The translations under genes and the position numbers were made by a program. From the NCBI GenBank assembly GCA_902563305.1, contig CACEWP010000001.1:62001-126000 (forward strand): a stretch of DNA of 64,000 nucleotides, read 5' to 3'. Positions within the stretch are counted from its first letter, which is position 1, and every line of letters starts with the position of its first letter. The notes beneath the pieces were generated by a model. The model worked only from the letters and a program-made list of their open reading frames with translations. It was not told the DNA's origin and did not search any database. Origin of the DNA: an uncultured Alphaproteobacteria bacterium (GTDB taxonomy: Bacteria; Pseudomonadota; Alphaproteobacteria; Methylaequorales; Methylaequoraceae). Of this stretch, positions 34,042 through 41,916 are shown one piece after another.

Positions 34042-34759
34042 AAATAAGAGATACATTGTTATGTTATTACTTTTTTCATTTTTTCTCGTAAAAAATGGTG
34101 AATCAGAAACTCTCATTTTTGATTTATCTGAGCGTTTTATTGAGGTTTCAGGTAACAAAAATAATCCAGACTTCACAATTTTCGGTTTCACTGATTCAAA
34201 AAGTTCTTTAGTTTTAAAAATAAAAGGTCCAGATCAAAAGGTAATTCTACAAAACAAGAAAAAAGTTTTAGGAATGTGGTCTTGGAATAAAACAGGAGAA
34301 TTTATTTATCCAGGTCTTTTTCACTATTATACTAATAAAAATGATGATGAAATTGATTTTGAAGTTAAAAAAGATCTTTTTGATAATGTTAAGTTAATAG
34401 GTAAAGATAATGATAATTTAAAAAAAGATCTAATAAAAAAAAAAATGTCACTTGGTTTGTTCTTAATCAAAAACAATTCTTTTGAAACAATTAACAAGAA
34501 GTTGCCAAGTTTTTTCAAGATACCAATAAAATTACCTAAGAATTCTCCAGAAGGCACATACACAGTAAGTTTAAATATAATCGATAGTATTAACAATTTT
34601 GAAAGTAAGAAAGTAAAAATTAAGATCTATAAACCAGGATTAAGTTCATTTATTTTTAAATTTGCCCATAAATTCTCATTTATATATGGACTTTTTTCTG
34701 CTATAATTGCGATAGGTCTAGGTTTATCAGCTGGTTTGATTTTTAGAAGATTTTTATGA
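34034..34759 (+). CDS. TIGR02186 family membrane-anchored protein
   Basis: The 241-residue protein has an N-terminal signal (about 6-24) and an extracytoplasmic domain with LSERFIEVSGNKNNPDFTIFG and a central GMWSW. A C-terminal helix (about 215-240) ends in RRFL. The pattern matches the alphaproteobacterial family TIGR02186, of unknown function, that accompanies TSUP permeases. It overlaps its neighbours on both sides (8 and 4 nt). Confidence 0.8.
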   Translation: MFRNKRYIVMLLLFSFFLVKNGESETLIFDLSERFIEVSGNKNNPDFTIFGFTDSKSSLVLKIKGPDQKVILQNKKKVLGMWSWNKTGEFIYPGLFHYYTNKNDDEIDFEVKKDLFDNVKLIGKDNDNLKKDLIKKKMSLGLFLIKNNSFETINKKLPSFFKIPIKLPKNSPEGTYTVSLNIIDSINNFESKKVKIKIYKPGLSSFIFKFAHKFSFIYGLFSAIIAIGLGLSAGLIFRRFL

Positions 34760-35226
34760 CAGAAAAAGAACTTATATTCCTTGTTGTTCTTGATGATTCA
34801 AAGGAAATTTTTAATGCACTAAGGTATGCGGCAAGAAGAACAGCAAGAACTAATGGAAGGGTTGCGTTGCTTTATACTTTTGAGACACTTGAGTTTAGCC
34901 ACTGGAAGGCAGTAGAGGATATTGCTGAGATTGAGTTAAGGGAGGAGGCCGAGTCGAAAATCAAAGAGTATGAAAATTATGTTCTAACTTTTTCTAATAA
35001 GAAACCTAAAAAATTTATAATGAAGGGTGACAGATTGGAATGTATTATTAAATTTTTAGATGCAAATAAGTTTATTTCAAATTTTGTATTAGCCTCTTCA
35101 CTTAATAAATCTGGAGGTGGCCCTCTAATTAATGCTTTTACAATGAAGCATAATGATAAGATCAAAGTTCCAATAACCATAATTCCTCCACTTTTAACAG
35201 AAGAAGAAATTGACAATTTGTCCTGA
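34756..35226 (+). CDS. Universal stress protein (UspA) family protein
   Basis: The 156-residue single-domain protein opens ELIFLVVLDDSKEIFNALRYAARRTA, of which the VVLDDS start and following helix are typical of Usp. It ends with FVLASSLNKSGGGPLI and a terminal PITIIPP strand. The Gx2Gx9G ATP motif is only loosely kept. Its position between the TSUP/TIGR02186 pair and the NifU-like gene is common in alphaproteobacteria. Role unknown. Confidence 0.82.
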   Translation: MTEKELIFLVVLDDSKEIFNALRYAARRTARTNGRVALLYTFETLEFSHWKAVEDIAEIELREEAESKIKEYENYVLTFSNKKPKKFIMKGDRLECIIKFLDANKFISNFVLASSLNKSGGGPLINAFTMKHNDKIKVPITIIPPLLTEEEIDNLS

Positions 35227-35244
35227 TTTAATTATTTTATAAAT

Positions 35245-35817
35245 ATGTTTATACAAACAGAACAGACACCTAATCCCTCCACCCTTAAATTTTTACCAGG
35301 TATGGTACTTTTAAAGTCAGGAACATTGGAATTTAAAACTAAAGAAGAAGCTACAAAAAATTCATTGGCGAAGATTTTATTTTCTTTAAATAATGTAATG
35401 GGAGTTTTTATCGGTAAAGATTTTCTCACAATTACTAAATCTGATGAAGTTGAGTGGGAAATGCTAAAACCAACAATTCTATCGGCTATACTCGACTTTT
35501 TTTCATCTGGTGGATTAATCGAAACAGACGTTTCGCAAAAGACAGATTCAAAAGCTAAACTTCATAAGTACTCAAAAAAAGATCAAGAAATGGTGAATAA
35601 GATCAATGAACTTTTAGAAGAGAGAATTAAACCAGCTGTAGCTCAAGATGGTGGAGATATAAGTTTTGTTAAATTAAAAAATGGTGTCGTTTTTTTAGAA
35701 CTTAGAGGAGCATGTTCTGGATGTCCTAGCTCAACAATTACTCTTAAATCAGGGATTGAAAATATGTTGAAGTATTATATTCCAGAAATTAAATCTGTTG
35801 AAGCTGTCAACCAGTAA
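35245..35817 (+). CDS. NifU-like Fe-S scaffold/carrier protein (Nfu)
   Basis: The 190-residue protein has the Nfu N-terminal domain (1-90; MFIQTEQTPNPSTLKFLPG) and a C-terminal NifU domain (about 110-185). The latter carries VAQDGGDISFVKLKNGVVFL and the cluster-binding CxxC in GACSGCPSS (about 155-163). It delivers 4Fe-4S clusters to client enzymes. Its stop shares a base with the next ATG (TAATG). Confidence 0.92.
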   Translation: MFIQTEQTPNPSTLKFLPGMVLLKSGTLEFKTKEEATKNSLAKILFSLNNVMGVFIGKDFLTITKSDEVEWEMLKPTILSAILDFFSSGGLIETDVSQKTDSKAKLHKYSKKDQEMVNKINELLEERIKPAVAQDGGDISFVKLKNGVVFLELRGACSGCPSSTITLKSGIENMLKYYIPEIKSVEAVNQ

Positions 35818-36770
35818 TGGAAAAAAGCCAGGCAGTCTATAGAAATTTAGTTGTATTAATTGTTTCACTTGTTTTTATTAACCTAGCAATAGGATTCTAT
35901 AAAAGCTTTTCTAAAATTAAAAATGTCGGAACTTCATCAATTAGTTTTAGAATTCAAGATAAAACTGCTCTAAATTATTTTACAAATAGATCTACAGTAG
36001 ATTTTATAAGTCAAGCAGAGGAAATGATCGATATTTTTGAAAAATATGATTTTTCAGTCGATAATTTTATGAATGATCAATCCTCAAATTTAATTATTTT
36101 TTCAAGCTGGCCAAATGATTTCCTTGACATTAAATCAATTAACAAAAGAAAAAAACTTTTTATTAATACTTTGCTACCAATAATTTTTCTAGAAAATAGA
36201 AAAATTTTAGAGGACAGAAAAAAGATTCTCGATTGGTGGAATCAATCAGATGGAGAGAGTTTTTCTAGAGAATTTTGGCCGAACTGGTTGTTTGAATTAA
36301 GTGAAAAATATAATTATACAGAATCGAGTTTGGGTAATCTATTAATAAGAGTAGATATAGTTCCATTATCATTAGCACTATCTCAAGCTGCTATAGAAAG
36401 TGGTTGGGGAACATCAAGATATATGAATGAAGGCAATGCTATTTTTGGACAATATACCTATGATAGTAAGGCGGGCATAAAACCAAAACAAAGATCAGAA
36501 AAAGAAAGGTTTTTTGTCAAGAAATTTTCAAGTTTATCTGATTCTGTGAAGTCCTATCTTAAAAATATAAATACTCACAATGCGTATGAAGATTTTAGAC
36601 AGGAGAGAAGGAAATTAAGAATGAACGGTGAGGATTTATTAGGCAATGTTTTAGCTAATTATCTAACAAATTACTCGGAGAGAAATAAAGAATACGTTAA
36701 GGACCTTAAACTCTTAATAGAAACCAATAATTTTATGAAGTTTGACAAAGCAGCAGGTCTTTTGAATTAA
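35817..36770 (+). CDS. Membrane-anchored Bax-like glucosaminidase
   Basis: The 317-residue protein has an N-terminal membrane helix (about 11-28), a long linker and a C-terminal glucosaminidase domain (about 175-300). The domain has LALSQAAIESGWGTSRYMNEGNAIFGQ (abridged motif QAAIESGWGTSR), in which the Glu near 196 is the expected catalytic acid. SVKSYLKNINTHNAYEDFR follows the usual fold. It would cleave peptidoglycan glycan strands in the periplasm. It converges with the deacetylase gene with a 4-nt overlap. Confidence 0.82.
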   Translation: MEKSQAVYRNLVVLIVSLVFINLAIGFYKSFSKIKNVGTSSISFRIQDKTALNYFTNRSTVDFISQAEEMIDIFEKYDFSVDNFMNDQSSNLIIFSSWPNDFLDIKSINKRKKLFINTLLPIIFLENRKILEDRKKILDWWNQSDGESFSREFWPNWLFELSEKYNYTESSLGNLLIRVDIVPLSLALSQAAIESGWGTSRYMNEGNAIFGQYTYDSKAGIKPKQRSEKERFFVKKFSSLSDSVKSYLKNINTHNAYEDFRQERRKLRMNGEDLLGNVLANYLTNYSERNKEYVKDLKLLIETNNFMKFDKAAGLLN

Positions 36771-37777
36771 AGTAGTCGTTTAATCATTTTCCCAAACCAA
36801 AAAACGTCTCCTTTTTGATCTATCAATGTGCAATTTATTCTATATCTAGTTCCAATCCTTAGGTTTTCTATGTATAATTGAACTTCATTCAAAAAGTTTT
36901 TTTTCCGTAACTTTGCATAATTATTTATAAAACAATTAATCATTTCTGAAGGGAAGTTTGATTTGAAATTTAATCTAAAACTACTTGAATTTACAACTGT
37001 GTCTTTAAATGAAATATCATAAGCATTTAATGGTTTAGATTTAACAATTGTTTTAAACCTTTTCAAACTTCCAAATTCGTTATTAAGAGAAAAACGTGGA
37101 AGCCGAAATTTATTATCATTTTTTTGGATTGGAGCTGAAAATTGAGAGAAAGCAAATTCATAATTTAACATTTTTATTAAACCTTCTATATCGGAATTAC
37201 TTTCTCCAAAAGGATATGAAAATATTTTTGGCTGAACACCTAACCTCTTTTCAATTATTTCCTGATTTTCTATGACTTCCTTTATCAAGTCACTTCGGTT
37301 TATTTCAAGAAAACTCATGTGGCTTTTAGAGTGATTAAGAACTAGTCCATTATTTTCCGAAATTTCTTTAAGCATGGACCAACTCATAGAATCTGAATTA
37401 GATTCACTGGATACAAAATCAGAAGAAACGAATATACTAAAGGGTAATTTATGTTTTTTTAAAATCGGAAAACCATGGTGGTAAAAAGACTTGAAAGCAT
37501 CGTCGATCGTTATAAAAACAGATCTTTCTGGTAATTTTTTTTTCATTTTGAAATAATTAATTAAATCAGATAAGGGAAGAATTTTAATGTTTTCTTCAAT
37601 TAAAAAATTAATGTGTTCTTCAAAAAGAACTTTGGAAATACTAGTGCTTGGATACTTATTTTCATTAAATCTGTGGTACATCAAAACTACAATATTGGAA
37701 TCGTCAGATTTAGTATCTTTTGGAAATAAAAAACATAGAATTAGAAAAATTAATTTGATGGTAAAATTAGATATCAT
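36767..37777 (-). CDS. Exported polysaccharide deacetylase
   Basis: The 336-residue protein has a signal peptide (about 1-24) followed by VLMYHRF (31-37), and FITIDDAFKSF (about 95-105) supplies the metal/catalytic Asp pair of the NodB domain. NHSKSHMSFLEI gives the HxxxH-type metal motif and FSYPFGESN is also typical. It removes acetyl groups from a cell-wall or surface polymer. It starts inside the end of the VanX-type gene (11-nt overlap), so the two are cotranscribed. Confidence 0.85.
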   Translation of the reverse strand: MISNFTIKLIFLILCFLFPKDTKSDDSNIVVLMYHRFNENKYPSTSISKVLFEEHINFLIEENIKILPLSDLINYFKMKKKLPERSVFITIDDAFKSFYHHGFPILKKHKLPFSIFVSSDFVSSESNSDSMSWSMLKEISENNGLVLNHSKSHMSFLEINRSDLIKEVIENQEIIEKRLGVQPKIFSYPFGESNSDIEGLIKMLNYEFAFSQFSAPIQKNDNKFRLPRFSLNNEFGSLKRFKTIVKSKPLNAYDISFKDTVVNSSSFRLNFKSNFPSEMINCFINNYAKLRKKNFLNEVQLYIENLRIGTRYRINCTLIDQKGDVFWFGKMIKRLL

Positions 37778-38303
37778 TTATAATTGGAAATTTTTTCGAA
37801 TTAAAAAGTTGATAGTGCCACCACTCATTTCTAAAGAAATCCCATCCCGCATCTGTCATAATCCCTAAGAGTATTAATCTATTCTTGTAAGACTCCTTTG
37901 AAATGTCATGACAACCATGATAAGAAAGTCTAGAAAATTCATCAAATCCAGTTCCCATATCTAGTTCACTTCCTTGTAAGTCGGTTAAAGTCAGATCAAT
38001 TGCAACGCCCCTTGAATGAGGAGAACCTTTATCCGGAGGTGCTATAAAGCTTGGGTCTGGTAAGCATTCCCAAAGTTTTTTTTGTACATAGACAGGTCTA
38101 TAAGCGTCAAATATTTTTATAAGAAGATTTTGTTTTTTTGCGATTTTGACTGCCAGATCAAGATGTTCATATGCGATCTTGTGAATAAAACATTCATTAG
38201 ATTTGTATACTTTTTCATTAGTAAAGTTATTTGATGTTGAATATCTAAGGTCAATCAGTACTTCTATTTTTTTTTTGTTTACTTTAACTAAATTTTGATT
38301 CAT
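37767..38303 (-). CDS. VanX-type D-alanyl-D-alanine dipeptidase
   Basis: The 178-residue protein has the complete zinc-peptidase set of the VanX/DdpX family: DAYRP with Arg69, SPHSRGVAID (94-103) with His96 and Asp103, and EWWHY (160-164) with catalytic Glu160 and His163. No signal peptide is visible, so it is probably cytoplasmic and recycles D-Ala-D-Ala; it need not imply vancomycin resistance. It is divergent from tsaB with 15 nt between starts. Confidence 0.88.
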   Translation of the reverse strand: MNQNLVKVNKKKIEVLIDLRYSTSNNFTNEKVYKSNECFIHKIAYEHLDLAVKIAKKQNLLIKIFDAYRPVYVQKKLWECLPDPSFIAPPDKGSPHSRGVAIDLTLTDLQGSELDMGTGFDEFSRLSYHGCHDISKESYKNRLILLGIMTDAGWDFFRNEWWHYQLFNSKKFPIINDI

Positions 38304-38318
38304 TTTGGGAATTAAGTC

Positions 38319-38957
38319 ATGTTATCATTATCAATTTTTAGTTCAAGTCAAAGAATTTCTGTCGCGCTTTATAATGAGAACAATTTAAAGAGATCATACG
38401 AACAAAAACTAAATCAAAAAAAAATTGAAGCAATTTTTTTATTTTTGAGGAAAATTTTGATAAATAATAAAAAGAAAATTAATAGAATTTTTTTTTCTGT
38501 GGGCCCAGGTAGTTACACTGCATTACGATCTATTAAAGCTATTTCTCAGGGAATCGCACTCTTTTACGATTCCAAAATTGTAAACGTCACTGATTTTGAA
38601 ATATACCTTGCAGAAATTAAAAATAACAAAAATGATGCCCTTATTTTTTTTGAAACTTTTAACGGAAAGTTTTTTTACCAGTTATTTAAACCCTATAAGA
38701 ATATTTATAAACCAAACTCAAATTGTTTGAATGGAGATTTAAAAAATTTAAATAAATTTATTATAGATGAAATGAAGAAAAATAAAAAACTCAATTTGAT
38801 TTCTGATAATAGAAAAAATTTTTCATCTCTAAAATTAAAAGATGTCAAAAAGAAAGTTATTGTAATACCTTGCGCAAAAAAAATGGCAAATGCAGTTTTT
38901 TCTGGTTATGGGTCTGAAAGCCAGGAAATAATATATCCCCATACATATTATGAATGA
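38319..38957 (+). CDS. tsaB: tRNA threonylcarbamoyladenosine synthesis protein TsaB
   Basis: The 212-residue protein has the short-lived actin-fold marks of TsaB: LSIFSSSQRISVALY at the start and FSVGPGSYTALRSIKAISQGIA (abridged: VGPGSYTALR) around 60-80. It is rather diverged and shorter than E. coli TsaB (231). TsaB scaffolds TsaD in making t6A at tRNA position 37. The 3' end overlaps rimI by 8 nt, a conserved pairing that supports the call. Confidence 0.85.
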   Translation: MLSLSIFSSSQRISVALYNENNLKRSYEQKLNQKKIEAIFLFLRKILINNKKKINRIFFSVGPGSYTALRSIKAISQGIALFYDSKIVNVTDFEIYLAEIKNNKNDALIFFETFNGKFFYQLFKPYKNIYKPNSNCLNGDLKNLNKFIIDEMKKNKKLNLISDNRKNFSSLKLKDVKKKVIVIPCAKKMANAVFSGYGSESQEIIYPHTYYE

Positions 38958-39411
38958 TTATTTATTTAAAAGATTAGATGAAATTCATTCCAAGGAGATT
39001 TTTATTCTTCAGAATAAAAATATTAAAGATTTTGGACAAAACATCTGGAAAACTAGGGAATTGCAAAAATCAATTAAACAAAAAATTTTCGAAGGGAATG
39101 TTTTTGTATACAATAGTAAAATAAATGGTTTTTGTTTTTTTAGAAAGATAGATGATTATATAGAGATTTATTCTCTCTTTGTAACACCTTTATTTAGACA
39201 AAAAGGTATAGCAAAAATATTTTTAGAACGCTGCAAAGAATACTGTGAGCAAAACAATCTAAGAAAAATTATATTAGATGTAAACGAGACAAATCATAGA
39301 GCTATTAAATTTTACAAAAAAAACAACTTCCTTTTTTGTGGCAAAAGAAAAAATTACTATAGAAATAGTACCAGTTTTAATGACTCTTTTACAATGTATA
39401 AGTTATTGTAA
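38950..39411 (+). CDS. rimI: Ribosomal-protein-alanine acetyltransferase RimI (GNAT)
   Basis: The 153-residue GNAT protein has the acetyl-CoA loop LFRQKGIAKIFLERC and, downstream, DVNETNHRAIKFYKKNNF, the RimI-type N-x-x-A-x-x-x-Y motif. It is expected to acetylate the N-terminus of ribosomal protein S18. It converges with tusA with 2 nt between stops. Confidence 0.85.
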   Translation: MNDYLFKRLDEIHSKEIFILQNKNIKDFGQNIWKTRELQKSIKQKIFEGNVFVYNSKINGFCFFRKIDDYIEIYSLFVTPLFRQKGIAKIFLERCKEYCEQNNLRKIILDVNETNHRAIKFYKKNNFLFCGKRKNYYRNSTSFNDSFTMYKLL

Positions 39412-39413
39412 GA

Positions 39414-39626
39414 CTAACTCAGTTCAATTTCAAATATATCACTTTTTTTTTGTGTAACTTTTATTTCAAAATTTTTTTTTAGACTATTAGATAACAGGTT
39501 ATATTCTTTTTTCCCTTTTAAGATAATTACTTTTTTTTGATTAAAGTTTTCTTTAATGAATTCTTTTGTTTTAAGAAAACTCATTGGGCATTTCAAGTCT
39601 GTTATATCTAAAACTTTTTTTGTCAT
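39414..39626 (-). CDS. tusA: TusA-family sulfur carrier
   Basis: The 70-residue protein has the TusA hallmark LDITDLKCPMSFLKTKEFI, with the active Cys13 in CPMS (usually CPxP; here the second Pro is Ser). TusA proteins pass persulfide sulfur for tRNA thiolation or cofactor synthesis. It lies alone on the minus strand between rimI and fur. Confidence 0.85.
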   Translation of the reverse strand: MTKKVLDITDLKCPMSFLKTKEFIKENFNQKKVIILKGKKEYNLLSNSLKKNFEIKVTQKKSDIFEIELS

Positions 39627-39643
39627 TTTTTTACTTCTTGTGT

Positions 39644-39649
39644 TATAAT
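39644..39649 (+). promoter_or_regulatory. Extended -10 box before fur
   Basis: TATAAT with a TG one base upstream (TGTTATAAT) lies 83 nt before the fur ATG in the tusA-fur gap. This is a likely start point for the long fur-olsB-miaB direction of transcription. No strong -35 is seen. Confidence 0.45.
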
Positions 39650-39731
39650 TCTCTTAATGGAGAATAAAACTCATTAGACCTTATTATAACGCAATAAAAG
39701 TTTAATAAAACTTAAATAAAAGGTTAACTAA

Positions 39732-40151
39732 ATGAATGAACTATTAGAAAAAATTAATAATTTAGGTCTAAAGATGACCGAGCAAAGGAAAATAATTGTT
39801 AAAGTTCTTTCAGATTCAAAAGATCATCCTGATGTTGAATCTGTCCACAAAAGGGCTTCTAAAATAGATAAAAAAATTGGAATTGCTACTGTTTACAGAA
39901 CTATTAAGCTATTTGAGGATAATAATCTTTTGGAAAAACATGAATTTAGAGGCTATAGCTCAAGATATGAAACAGTAAGAGAGAACCATCATCACTTGAT
40001 AGATATAAGAAGTGGGAAGGTTAAGGAATTTAGAAACACTTTGGTAGATGCGATGCAAAAGCAGATTGCAAAAGAAATGGGTTATAACTTAGTAGATTAT
40101 AGACTGGAAATATATGCCGTTCCAATTAAAAATAAAACAACAAAAAAATAA
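39732..40151 (+). CDS. fur: Fur family metalloregulator (Fur/Mur)
   Basis: The 139-residue protein has the Fur winged helix (GLKMTEQRKIIVKVL; IGIATVYRTIKLFEDNNLL) and a dimerisation domain with ENHHHLIDIRSGKVKEF, where His86-88 bind metal. The CxxC pairs of gamma-proteobacterial Fur are absent, as usual in alphaproteobacteria, where the protein may respond to manganese (Mur) or iron. A second Fur-family gene (Irr) lies at 57995. Confidence 0.9.
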   Translation: MNELLEKINNLGLKMTEQRKIIVKVLSDSKDHPDVESVHKRASKIDKKIGIATVYRTIKLFEDNNLLEKHEFRGYSSRYETVRENHHHLIDIRSGKVKEFRNTLVDAMQKQIAKEMGYNLVDYRLEIYAVPIKNKTTKK

Positions 40152-41067
40152 AGAAAATTCTCAGAGTTTTTCTAAAATTGAAAAATTCAAATCTATATTA
40201 GATAAGGTGAAGTTTGCAGCAAGAAATGTCATTTACGTAAAAAATTGGTCAGACTCTCTGCAAAGATCACTCGATAAAAAAATATATTTATCCAAACATG
40301 TTTTGAATCCTAGGGACTTAAATATTAATTTAAGTTGTTTCTCGATTAAAATTGTTAATGATACTCATCCTTTGATTCATAAAGTTAAGGAGTTGAGACA
40401 AAAAAGTTTTTTTAAAAATTCAGGAGAAAAAGAATCTGATTCCGATGAATTTGATAAGTTTTGTGATCATTTAGTTGTTATTGATAAATCAATATCAAAA
40501 GACTTTGTAGTAGGAACATATAGATTACTTCTAAAACCAAAGTTTTTAAAAAGTCAAAAATTTTACAGTCAATCAGAATTTAATATTAAAAATTTATTAA
40601 ATAGTAAAAATTTAACATTACTTGAAGCAGGAAGATCCTGTGTTCATGAGAATTATAGAGATGGTAGGATAATTAAATTATTATGGAGGGGGCTAGCAAC
40701 ATATATTTCAAATAATCATGTTGATTTGATTTTTGGTTGTGCAAGTTTTCCTTCAAGTAATTATAAATTATTTATTAAACAGCTTTCTTATTTGTATCAC
40801 TATCACAGAACACCTGATTACTTATGTACTGAACCCGTTGAAAAACTTAAAGCAAATTTTGATGTTCTAAAAAAAAACTCCCTTGATGTAAATGAAAGTT
40901 TTAGACAACTTCCACCACTTATAAAAGCATATATAAGAGTTGGTGCATGGATCGGACCAGGAGCAATTGTTGATAAAAAATTTGATACTACCGATGTTTT
41001 AATTGTTTTAAATTCAAAAAAAATTTTAAAGAAATATTCTCAACTTTCCTTTCAAAAATTTTCCTGA
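40114..41067 (+). CDS. olsB: OlsB-like GNAT acyltransferase (ornithine lipid synthesis)
   Basis: The 317-residue protein resembles L-ornithine N-alpha-acyltransferases of the hemolysin-related GNAT group. It has KELRQKSFF, DHLVVIDKS, VVGTYRLL, LLEAGRSCVHENYRDGRIIKLLWRGLA (abridged motif GRSCVHENYRDG) and FGCASFP. OlsB makes lyso-ornithine lipid from ornithine and acyl-ACP. The C-terminal PPLIKAYIRVGAWIGPGAIVD is typical. The start overlaps fur by 38 nt and could lie further in. The next gene is the matching O-acyltransferase candidate. The exact substrate is inferred. Confidence 0.75.
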   Translation: MPFQLKIKQQKNKENSQSFSKIEKFKSILDKVKFAARNVIYVKNWSDSLQRSLDKKIYLSKHVLNPRDLNINLSCFSIKIVNDTHPLIHKVKELRQKSFFKNSGEKESDSDEFDKFCDHLVVIDKSISKDFVVGTYRLLLKPKFLKSQKFYSQSEFNIKNLLNSKNLTLLEAGRSCVHENYRDGRIIKLLWRGLATYISNNHVDLIFGCASFPSSNYKLFIKQLSYLYHYHRTPDYLCTEPVEKLKANFDVLKKNSLDVNESFRQLPPLIKAYIRVGAWIGPGAIVDKKFDTTDVLIVLNSKKILKKYSQLSFQKFS

Positions 41068-41885
41068 TGCTTTATTCTCCAATATTATCTTTTTTTAGAT
41101 TCTTGGCACTTGTCCCCTGGATATTAATTACGGTGGGTTTTCATACTATAAGTATGATAATCTCACAAAAATTTTTCTTTATATTTTACAAATTTTTATT
41201 CTTTGGCTTAACTAAAATTTTTGGAATTAAAATTAATTCTTTTGGAAATAAAAAAAATAAAAAAGTTTTATTTATTTCAAATCATATCTCATATTTGGAT
41301 ATAATAATATTAGGTTCAACTATTGATGCAATCTTCGTAGCAAAATCTGAAATTAAGAATTGGCCAATTATTAATAAATTATGTTTTTTAGGTAAAACAA
41401 TTTTTGTTGAGAGAGAAAATCTAAGGTCAATAAAAATGCAAGCGGAAAATATTAAAACAAATTTGAGAAATGGTTTTAATGTAATTTTATTTCCTGAAGG
41501 AACATCAAGTGACGGATCAAGGGTGCTTAATTTTAAGAGTTCCCTTTTTCAGGTAATAAATCACAATGAATTGAAAAACTACTCTATTCAACCAATTTCC
41601 ATTTCTTATAATAAGTTAGATGGGTTGCCTCTGGACAAAACCTACAGACCATTTTTAGCATGGTTTGGAGCAATGGATCTTGTATCACATGCTTGGAAGT
41701 TCCTAGGACTTGGTGTTAGTGAGGTGAGCGTTCATTTTCATGAGTCCAAAAAATTTTCTTCTTTCGCAAATAGAAAACATGCATGTAGTTTTTGTCATGA
41801 AAAAATATCTCAACAAGTAATTAATGATTTTCGTTCGTTAGAGATTGATGATAAAATTAAACTAAATGAATTTAAATTCTTGTAA
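41067..41885 (+). CDS. PlsC/OlsA-like 1-acyl-glycerol-phosphate acyltransferase
   Basis: The 272-residue membrane protein has an N-terminal hydrophobic segment and the PlsC motifs SNHISYLD (NHxxxxD-type, about 71-78) and LFPEGTSSDG (about 144-153). It transfers an acyl chain to lysophosphatidate or, as OlsA, to lyso-ornithine lipid. The one-base overlap with the OlsB-like gene favours the latter or a dual role. Confidence 0.85.
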   Translation: MLYSPILSFFRFLALVPWILITVGFHTISMIISQKFFFIFYKFLFFGLTKIFGIKINSFGNKKNKKVLFISNHISYLDIIILGSTIDAIFVAKSEIKNWPIINKLCFLGKTIFVERENLRSIKMQAENIKTNLRNGFNVILFPEGTSSDGSRVLNFKSSLFQVINHNELKNYSIQPISISYNKLDGLPLDKTYRPFLAWFGAMDLVSHAWKFLGLGVSEVSVHFHESKKFSSFANRKHACSFCHEKISQQVINDFRSLEIDDKIKLNEFKFL

Positions 41886-41916
41886 TACAAAAAAAATCAT
41901 TTAATTATTTATAGAC

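Noticed and set aside
37767-38303. A vancomycin-resistance gene (vanX)
   Set aside because: No vanH, vanA or vanRS genes nearby; DdpX-type dipeptidases occur in many Gram-negative bacteria for D-Ala-D-Ala use.
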